A stretch of 64,000 nt of DNA from the NCBI GenBank assembly GCA_905181965.1, contig CAJIZY010000004.1, positions 62,001 through 126,000 on the forward strand, written 5' to 3'. This document shows, piece after piece, positions 55,776 to 64,000 of this stretch. The position numbers were made by a program, and so were the translations under genes. How positions within the stretch are numbered: the stretch's first letter is position 1; the number at the start of each line of letters is the position of its first letter. The notes beneath the pieces are model-generated. The model had not been told where the DNA came from. It worked only from the letters and a program-made list of their open reading frames with translations, and did not search any database. Source of the stretch: Akkermansiaceae bacterium (GTDB lineage Bacteria > Verrucomicrobiota > Verrucomicrobiia > Verrucomicrobiales > Akkermansiaceae).

Positions 55776-56462
55776 CTACTTTCGGCGACGCCCAAGTAAA
55801 GCCAGAACCCCTAGCGTCGCAAAAAGTGACGAACTTAATTCTGGGACAACCGAATTTGCAGTCGCAGTCGACCCACTGAAGCTCAAGATAGAAGGATCTT
55901 CAGCAAAGGTTACCCCATTCACAACAATATCAGCACCTTGCTCGGTGAATTCCGCGAGGGAAGGCAAGGTAAGCTGAGCGCCTGGAGATAAATTAATCGT
56001 TGTCTTTTCGGTCTGGCTGTTGATCGGATCTCCTCCTCCACGGAATCTGAGACTACTTGTCGAATCGACATTGATTTGAATTCCAATCGCAGCAAACTGG
56101 GCATTCATACTTGAGCCTCCGACAATATTTAAAGTCGAAACGACATCGCTGGCATCATTGACCCCCGTAAAACCATTGTTGTTAGTAAAAGTGAACGACG
56201 TATTACTCATTGTGACAGAGAATCCATCTCCAATCTCAAGATTTGAGAATGAGCCGCTAGGATCATTAATCGTAGCGCCTGTAATCGTAACTATATCATT
56301 AGTCGGAGAGGCCATTGCCCCAGAATCAGATTCAGAAAAATCCCAATTAGCAGCATTGTAAAAATCATCGGTGTCACCACCCCCGCTCCAGACGATCGCA
56401 GCTTGCGAAGAAAGACAGGTTGCAAGGACCGCAGCACCCTTAACAATAATTGGAGTTTTCAT
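55776..56462 (-). CDS. PEP-CTERM-like exported protein with VPEL variant sorting signal
   Basis: 228 residues from ATG 56462 (MKTPIIVKGAAVLATCLSSQAA is a signal peptide; the upstream 20 codons are not). The mature part is Thr/Asn/Ser-rich beta sequence (FYNAANWDFSES, SPTNDIVTITGATINDPSGSFSNLEIGDGF) like autotransporter or adhesin-type repeats. The C-terminus VPELSSSLFATLGVLALLGRRRK has the PEP-CTERM layout, meaning a short motif, a hydrophobic helix and a basic end. It carries VPEL where most members have VPEP. Such proteins are handled by exosortase and displayed outside. It lies between two terminators, so it is probably monocistronic. Confidence 0.8.
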   Translation of the reverse strand: MKTPIIVKGAAVLATCLSSQAAIVWSGGGDTDDFYNAANWDFSESDSGAMASPTNDIVTITGATINDPSGSFSNLEIGDGFSVTMSNTSFTFTNNNGFTGVNDASDVVSTLNIVGGSSMNAQFAAIGIQINVDSTSSLRFRGGGDPINSQTEKTTINLSPGAQLTLPSLAEFTEQGADIVVNGVTFAEDPSILSFSGSTATANSVVPELSSSLFATLGVLALLGRRRK

Positions 56463-56541
56463 CCGCCATGTCTTACTAGAATTTCTGGAAATGGCAAACC
56501 CAAAAGGTGGTTCTTGAATCATTAGCTCCGCTTAAAATAAA

Positions 56542-56571
56542 AAAAGCCGGACGGTATCCCGTCCGGCTTTT
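56542..56571. terminator. Strong Rho-independent terminator downstream of groEL
   Basis: A 13-bp perfect stem (56542-56554 with 56559-56571, AAAAGCCGGACGG and its complement) has loop TATC and is flanked by A and T runs on both sides. It can work in both directions and closes the groES-groEL unit. Confidence 0.92.
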
Positions 56572-56603
56572 GAATGACTTGCGAGAGGCAAACCGGCAGT
56601 GAC

Positions 56604-58250
<1,647 letters not shown>

Positions 58251-58272
58251 TTAGAGTTTAAGAGTGGGTTGA

Positions 58273-58566
58273 TTAGTCTTCTAGGACACCAAGGATGTCA
58301 GACTGGGATAGGATGAGTTGATCTTCCCCGTTTACTTTGACATCGGTGCCTCCGTATTTAGAGATAAGAACTTTGTCTCCAACACTGACGTCGAATACGA
58401 TATCCTTTCCATTTTCATCAGTACCTCCGGTACCGAGAGCGGTTACTTCAGCCTCTTGGGGCTTTTCCTGAGCTGAGTCAGGAAGAACGATGCCTCCAGC
58501 TGAGACTGCTTCTGCTTCAAGCCGCTTCACGAGGACGCGGTTTCCGAGTGGTTTAATACTAGCCAT
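58273..58566 (-). CDS. groS: 10 kDa co-chaperonin GroES
   Basis: 97 residues. IKPLGNRVLVKRLEAEAVSAGGIVLPDSAQEKPQEAEVTALG contains the mobile loop (SAGGIVLPDSA) that contacts GroEL, and DKVLISKYGGTDVKVNGEDQLILSQSDILGVLE is the usual C-terminal half. It precedes groEL in the standard order. No CIRCE inverted repeat was seen upstream. Confidence 0.97.
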   Translation of the reverse strand: MASIKPLGNRVLVKRLEAEAVSAGGIVLPDSAQEKPQEAEVTALGTGGTDENGKDIVFDVSVGDKVLISKYGGTDVKVNGEDQLILSQSDILGVLED

Positions 58567-58644
58567 GTTTTTCTTTATGTTGGTTGTTTGGTTGTTTCAC
58601 ACACCCCCTTGAAACAAGGAGATGAGTAAGATTCTTTCAGGGGT

Positions 58645-60641
<1,997 letters not shown>

Positions 60642-60724
60642 CTATTGGCAAGAGATGTGCCAACCACTGAAACGCCCAAATTAAAGGGAAAATATGCGCG
60701 AAAACCATCTCGCTCGCGTCATAA

Positions 60725-60768
60725 TGTCGCACTTCGCCTGCACCTAGAACGACAACCTGTCGCACTTG
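60725..60768. repeat. Two direct copies of TGTCGCACTT between dnaK and the DUF1844 gene
   Basis: TGTCGCACTT at 60725-60734 and again at 60759-60768, start-to-start 34 bp, in the 274-bp divergent promoter region. They could be binding sites for a regulator of dnaK. No CIRCE or clear sigma-32 promoter was found here. Confidence 0.5.
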
Positions 60769-60849
60769 GAACAACCCCGGCATTTCTTGAAGATTTTTAG
60801 AAAGAGGCAGTTCTTGAGAATTCAGATCAGCTCAGATAGCCTTCAATCC

Positions 60850-61146
60850 ATGAGTGATTCACCTTCCGAGGAAGAAACCCCGGACGAACGGTTTGCTGCA
60901 TTTGTCTATTTCCAAGCCCAAAACGGAGGGCTTTTCCTAGGGCGAATCCCAAATCCCGCTACAGGCGAAACCAGTGTAAACATCCGGGCAGCCAAGAGCG
61001 TTGTAGATTCTTTAGAAATGCTCACCGAGAAAACTAAAGGTAATTTGAATCAAACGGAAGATAACATGCTCAAGGTTGCCACTGAAAACCTCCGTAAACT
61101 TTTAGACGATGTCTCGACAGACCCGCTCAACACCACAGATTCATGA
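60850..61146 (+). CDS. DUF1844-family protein
   Basis: 98 residues from ATG 60850 (28 further upstream codons are open but non-homologous). RFAAFVYFQAQNGGLFLGRIPNPATGETSVNIRAAKSVVDSLEMLTEKTKGNLNQTEDNMLKVATENLRKLL matches DUF1844, whose core is a helix carrying the Ala-Lys…Asp-x-Leu-x-Met-Leu…Lys-Thr-Lys-Gly-Asn-Leu pattern. Function is unknown. Its stop overlaps the kdsA start by four bases, so it heads the kdsA-lpt operon. Confidence 0.85.
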   Translation: MSDSPSEEETPDERFAAFVYFQAQNGGLFLGRIPNPATGETSVNIRAAKSVVDSLEMLTEKTKGNLNQTEDNMLKVATENLRKLLDDVSTDPLNTTDS

Positions 61147-61610
61147 ACACCTTCGAGCTTGGAAACTTCACCGTCGGTTCTGGTGACCCGTTTTTTATTC
61201 TTGGTCCGTGTGGACTCGAAGAAGAAGACTTCGCTTGGCGCATGGCTCGGGCTTTGAAAGAAATCGCTGACCGACTCGAGATCAAATTCATCTTCAAAGC
61301 CTCTTACGATAAAGCCAATCGAACTTCGGTGGATTCCTACCGTGGCCCTGGAGTTCAAGAAGGGTGCCGCATCCTTGGTGAAATTGGCAAAGATCTTGGC
61401 GTGCCTGTCACTACCGACGTTCACACCCCGGAAGAAATTGAAGTCGCAGCCAAGAGTATCGACCTTCTACAAATTCCAGCTTTCCTCTGCCGACAAACCG
61501 ATCTCCTCGCGGCGGCGGCTCGATTGCGCGATCAACGTCAAAAAAGGCCAATTCCTTGCTCCCTGGGACATCGACCCTATCTTAGGAAAGCTTCGGCACT
61601 TCGACTGTAA
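61143..61610 (+). CDS. kdsA: Kdo-8-phosphate synthase, N-terminal part (frameshifted)
   Basis: KdsA condenses phosphoenolpyruvate with arabinose 5-phosphate to make the LPS sugar Kdo 8-phosphate. [56 protein letters not shown] and [16 protein letters not shown]…[21 protein letters not shown] are diagnostic. The frame is lost near 61525 and resumes in another frame to 61959. ATG overlaps the DUF1844 stop. Confidence 0.95.
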   Translation: MNTFELGNFTVGSGDPFFILGPCGLEEEDFAWRMARALKEIADRLEIKFIFKASYDKANRTSVDSYRGPGVQEGCRILGEIGKDLGVPVTTDVHTPEEIEVAAKSIDLLQIPAFLCRQTDLLAAAARLRDQRQKRPIPCSLGHRPYLRKASALRL

Positions 61611-61959
61611 TCAATTCGCAATTACAGAGAGAGGCACCACCTTCGGATACAACAACCTCGTCGCTGATATGCGATCCCTGCCATGGATGCGAGAGAAAGG
61701 AGTTCCAGTCATTTTCGATGCTACCCACTCCGTCCAACGTCCCGGAGGACTCGGAGGAACAACCGGGGGCGACGGCGAGCTTGCTCCCGTTTTGGCTCGA
61801 AGCGCTATCGCAGCCGGAGTCGATGGCGTTTTCATGGAAGTTCACGAAAACCCTGCCGAAGCTCTCTCCGACGGCCCAAACCAAATTCCCCTCGATCAAA
61901 TCGAAAACGTACTGACGCGCCTTCTCGCGATTCATCACGCCGCTCATCCTGAATCATGA
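61525..61959 (+). CDS. kdsA: Kdo-8-phosphate synthase, C-terminal part
   Basis: Continuation: [88 protein letters not shown]. Active-site residues of the barrel end (Glu of MEVHE, His of THSVQ) are present. The stop overlaps the ATG of the LptC-like gene by four bases. No independent start. Confidence 0.95.
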   Translation, partial: CAINVKKGQFLAPWDIDPILGKLRHFDCNQFAITERGTTFGYNNLVADMRSLPWMREKGVPVIFDATHSVQRPGGLGGTTGGDGELAPVLARSAIAAGVDGVFMEVHENPAEALSDGPNQIPLDQIENVLTRLLAIHHAAHPES

Positions 61960-62480
61960 AGCCACTCCTTCTTATTTTGATTTTCATCCTGCCCTCGTGC
62001 CAGGAGGAAAAGAGACGCGTAAGACCCACCATTCAAAAAGAAGCGAACACCGAAGATCCTAACGAGAAAAAAAAGGAATCACTTCTTAATGTGCCTGCAG
62101 GAGCTGTAATTGAAGATCTCATTCTCCCCTATTATAACGATGACCAAAAAAAGGTTTCACTCTTGACCATAGCAGAAGTCACGGTTGCTGACGACATTCG
62201 GACCAATAAGACCATCCTTAAAGGTGAACATCTAAAGGTTTGGCTTTTCGATGAAGAGGGAGCTATTCGCAGCACTACAGTTATCTCATCCGCTGACTAC
62301 CTCGTAAACAAGGAACAACTGGTTGCCAAAAGCGAGGTGCTAATGATTGGATCCAATGGAAAATTTGCTGCCAAATCAAAAGGCGGGATTTTCTCACTCA
62401 CCACCGGCCAAGCCATCTTACTCGGGCCGGCCACCGCGCAATTTAAAATTCCGCAAAAAAAAGATATTAAAGCCCCATGA
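61956..62480 (+). CDS. LptC-like LPS export lipoprotein
   Basis: 174 residues. [21 protein letters not shown] is a lipoprotein signal (lipobox LPSC), unlike the membrane-anchored LptC of E. coli. After a charged linker, a beta-rich domain ([78 protein letters not shown]) has the beta-jellyroll pattern of LptC/LptA proteins. It sits between kdsA and an LptA-like gene, overlapping both by four bases, which supports a role in moving LPS from the inner membrane. Family call rests on pattern and context. Confidence 0.7.
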   Translation: MKPLLLILIFILPSCQEEKRRVRPTIQKEANTEDPNEKKKESLLNVPAGAVIEDLILPYYNDDQKKVSLLTIAEVTVADDIRTNKTILKGEHLKVWLFDEEGAIRSTTVISSADYLVNKEQLVAKSEVLMIGSNGKFAAKSKGGIFSLTTGQAILLGPATAQFKIPQKKDIKAP

Positions 62481-63340
62481 AATTACAGCCACTCATCCTA
62501 CTAGCTGTCATCCCTATTTTATTTGCAGCCCCCCCTCCCCGCGTAACAGATAAGGATCTTGCGCGTTTTGAACGTCTCGTAACCCCAAAGGAACGACCTG
62601 ATCTTGGAGCGATTGAAAGTTACGAAAAAGCCGAAGCACGTAACCTAGCAACCGCTAAACGTATGGTGGACTTCTTAGATTCGGCCGGCCAATCCACCCT
62701 GATTTCCGAACCCGACTCTCTGGCGCCTTCCCAAGATGAAATCGAAGACCCCCTCAAGGGACTTTTTGAACCAGAACCAGACACTCTGCTCATTTCCTGT
62801 AGCAAAGGAATCTACCTTGATGGAGAATCCTACGAAATTGATTACCTAGGGAAAGTGAAAATCCAAGGTAAAGGACTGACCATGACCTGCGACAAACAGC
62901 TCAAAGCTCTGTTCTACCCTCCTGAGAAGAAAGAAGCTGAAAAAAAACTTCCACCCGAGGAATCAAAGAAAGACCCACTCGCTAAATTTGGTGGATTTGG
63001 AGAGCTTAAACAATTTACTGCGGGTGGAAATGTCAGGGTTAACGGCAAGACTGAAGACGGACAAAAAGTCTATATGGGAGGAGACAACGCTCTCTATGAA
63101 ATGAGTAAAGGAGGTGAGTTAGAAAACTCCACGATCACTCTTCGTGGGAAAAAAATCGGCTTCATGATGGGCGATGTCACCGACAAAAGTGATAAAGCCA
63201 CCTCCTACGCCATGACTTCAATTTCAGATGACGCATGGATCAAAGCAGTAGTTAGAGGCCGAATGCTTTTTGTCGAATGGAGTCCTACTGGCTGGCTCAC
63301 AAAGGTCGGATTCCCTCCACAAGCCCCAGAAAAAAAATAA
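62477..63340 (+). CDS. LptA/OstA-like periplasmic LPS transport protein
   Basis: 287 residues with a signal peptide ([19 protein letters not shown]). An N-terminal helical part of about 100 residues (VTDKDLARFERLVTPKERPDLG) is unusual for LptA. The beta region follows (DTLLISCSKGIYLDGESYEIDYLGKVKIQGKGLTMTCDKQLKALFYPPEKK … FTAGGNVRVNGKTEDGQKVYMGGDNALYEMSKGGELENSTITLRG), with the OstA-type alternation that builds the periplasmic LPS bridge. A Lys/Glu-rich insertion splits the domain. Position directly before lptB supports the call. Confidence 0.75.
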   Translation: MKLQPLILLAVIPILFAAPPPRVTDKDLARFERLVTPKERPDLGAIESYEKAEARNLATAKRMVDFLDSAGQSTLISEPDSLAPSQDEIEDPLKGLFEPEPDTLLISCSKGIYLDGESYEIDYLGKVKIQGKGLTMTCDKQLKALFYPPEKKEAEKKLPPEESKKDPLAKFGGFGELKQFTAGGNVRVNGKTEDGQKVYMGGDNALYEMSKGGELENSTITLRGKKIGFMMGDVTDKSDKATSYAMTSISDDAWIKAVVRGRMLFVEWSPTGWLTKVGFPPQAPEKK

Positions 63341-63347
63341 GGAACAC

Positions 63348-64000
63348 ATGAGCACCCAATCCCCACTCCTTGAAGTCCAAGGACTCCAAAAATCATACGG
63401 CGGCAGAAAAGTAGTCGATGAAGTAGGACTCCGTGTAAATCAAGGAGAAATCGTAGGATTACTCGGACCTAATGGAGCGGGAAAAACCACCACCTTTTAT
63501 ATGGTCGCTGGCTTGGTTCGCCCCGACCAAGGTCGAGTTTCCTTTCTCTCAGAGGAAATTACCCGCCAACCCATGCACAAGCGGGCACGACACGGGATGG
63601 GTTACCTTCCTCAGGAAGAATCAATTTTTCGAAAACTCAGCGTAAAGGACAACCTCCTTGCTGTCCTTGAGACCCGCAAAGGGATGTCAAAAACACAACG
63701 TCACGAACGGGCCGATTTCCTACTTGAGCGCTTCGGGATCACACATGTACATAAATCAATGGCACTGGCCCTTTCGGGCGGTGAAAAAAGACGCCTCTCT
63801 CTCGCCCGCTGTCTTTGCACCGAACCAAAACTCCTACTGCTCGACGAACCTTTCGTCGGGATTGACCCCATTGCAGTACAGGAAATTCACAAAATTATTC
63901 GTGAACTCAGAGATACCGACGGCCTTTCCATTCTAATCACCGACCACCAAGTACGTGAAACACTAGACATTGTTGATCACGCATCTCTTCTAGTCGAAGG
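63348..64000 (+). CDS. lptB: LPS export ABC transporter ATPase LptB, cut by window edge
   Basis: About 218 residues visible of about 240. The sequence MSTQSPLLEVQGLQKSYGGRKVVDEVGLRVNQGEIVGLLGPNGAGKTTTFYMVAGLV has the Walker A motif. GYLPQEESIFRKLSVKDNLLAVLE is the Q-loop segment typical of LptB. The ABC signature is LALSGGEKRRLSLAR, Walker B is LLLLDEPFVGIDP, and the H-loop is ILITDHQVRETL. LptB powers LPS extraction with LptFG. It follows the LptA-like gene by seven bases. Confidence 0.96.
   Translation, partial: MSTQSPLLEVQGLQKSYGGRKVVDEVGLRVNQGEIVGLLGPNGAGKTTTFYMVAGLVRPDQGRVSFLSEEITRQPMHKRARHGMGYLPQEESIFRKLSVKDNLLAVLETRKGMSKTQRHERADFLLERFGITHVHKSMALALSGGEKRRLSLARCLCTEPKLLLLDEPFVGIDPIAVQEIHKIIRELRDTDGLSILITDHQVRETLDIVDHASLLVE

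Noticed and set aside
58567-58644. CIRCE heat-shock operator before groES
   Set aside because: The TTAGCACTC-N9-GAGTGCTAA palindrome is not present; only a weak short hairpin is visible.

Overview
The window looks like a chromosomal segment of a Gram-negative, probably marine, member of the Verrucomicrobiota (Verrucomicrobiae). The taxonomic call is inference. It rests on the mix of large exported LamG, lamin-tail and CotH proteins, a PEP-CTERM-like protein, a beta-propeller protein beside a cupredoxin-PA14 protein, an LPS export operon, and a laminarin-type polysaccharide locus. Gene density is high and both strands are used.

Layout. 1-7.7 kb is a beta-1,3-glucan (laminarin-like) utilisation locus: a GH81 endo-glucanase cut by the left edge, a LacI-type regulator, a GPH-family sugar symporter and a GH161/GH94-type phosphorylase. 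Three copies of a TTGCA-N6-TGCAA-like operator lie in its two promoter regions. 7.8-10 kb holds a free-standing OvoA-type methyltransferase and ychF. 10-16.5 kb holds a fasciclin protein with an Asp/Gly repeat tail, an HtrA protease next to an inactive paralogue, and a LysM lipoprotein. 16.6-21.5 kb holds a small HTH-like protein with a fatty-acid desaturase, then a cupredoxin-PA14 protein and a beta-propeller protein. 21.6-26.7 kb holds an S10 carboxypeptidase, tRNA-Gln, prfA, prmC and murA. 26.8-39.5 kb holds an intact CotH exoprotein, priA, a CreBC-like two-component system, an SGNH-alpha/beta hydrolase fusion, a SirB1-like protein and a lipase. 39.5-46.5 kb holds a GH31 glucosidase divergent from a glycosyltransferase, then gpmI, a thioesterase and alr. 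46.5-56.5 kb holds comEC, a TPR membrane protein, a LamG protein, a second broken CotH protein and a PEP-CTERM-like protein. 56.6-60.6 kb is groEL, groES and dnaK. 60.8-64 kb is DUF1844, kdsA, lptC-like, lptA-like and lptB (cut by the right edge).

How the genes work together. GH81 would cut beta-1,3-glucan outside the cytoplasm, the GPH carrier would import oligosaccharides, and the phosphorylase would release glucose 1-phosphate inside. LacI probably represses both transcription units. The GH31/glycosyltransferase pair suggests alpha-glucan turnover. kdsA to lptB make Kdo and transport LPS.

A major caveat is that many genes are broken by one-base frameshifts, including indispensable ones (dnaK, murA, prmC, gpmI, kdsA, alr). 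The lost reading frame is nearly always recoverable in another frame nearby. This fits uncorrected sequencing indels much better than real gene decay, so broken genes are given piece by piece. I found no CRISPR array, insertion sequence, prophage or rRNA, and no clear candidate for a wholly new system. The most unusual items are the HtrA/pseudo-HtrA pair, the operator-linked glucan phosphorylase locus and the free-standing OvoA methyltransferase.
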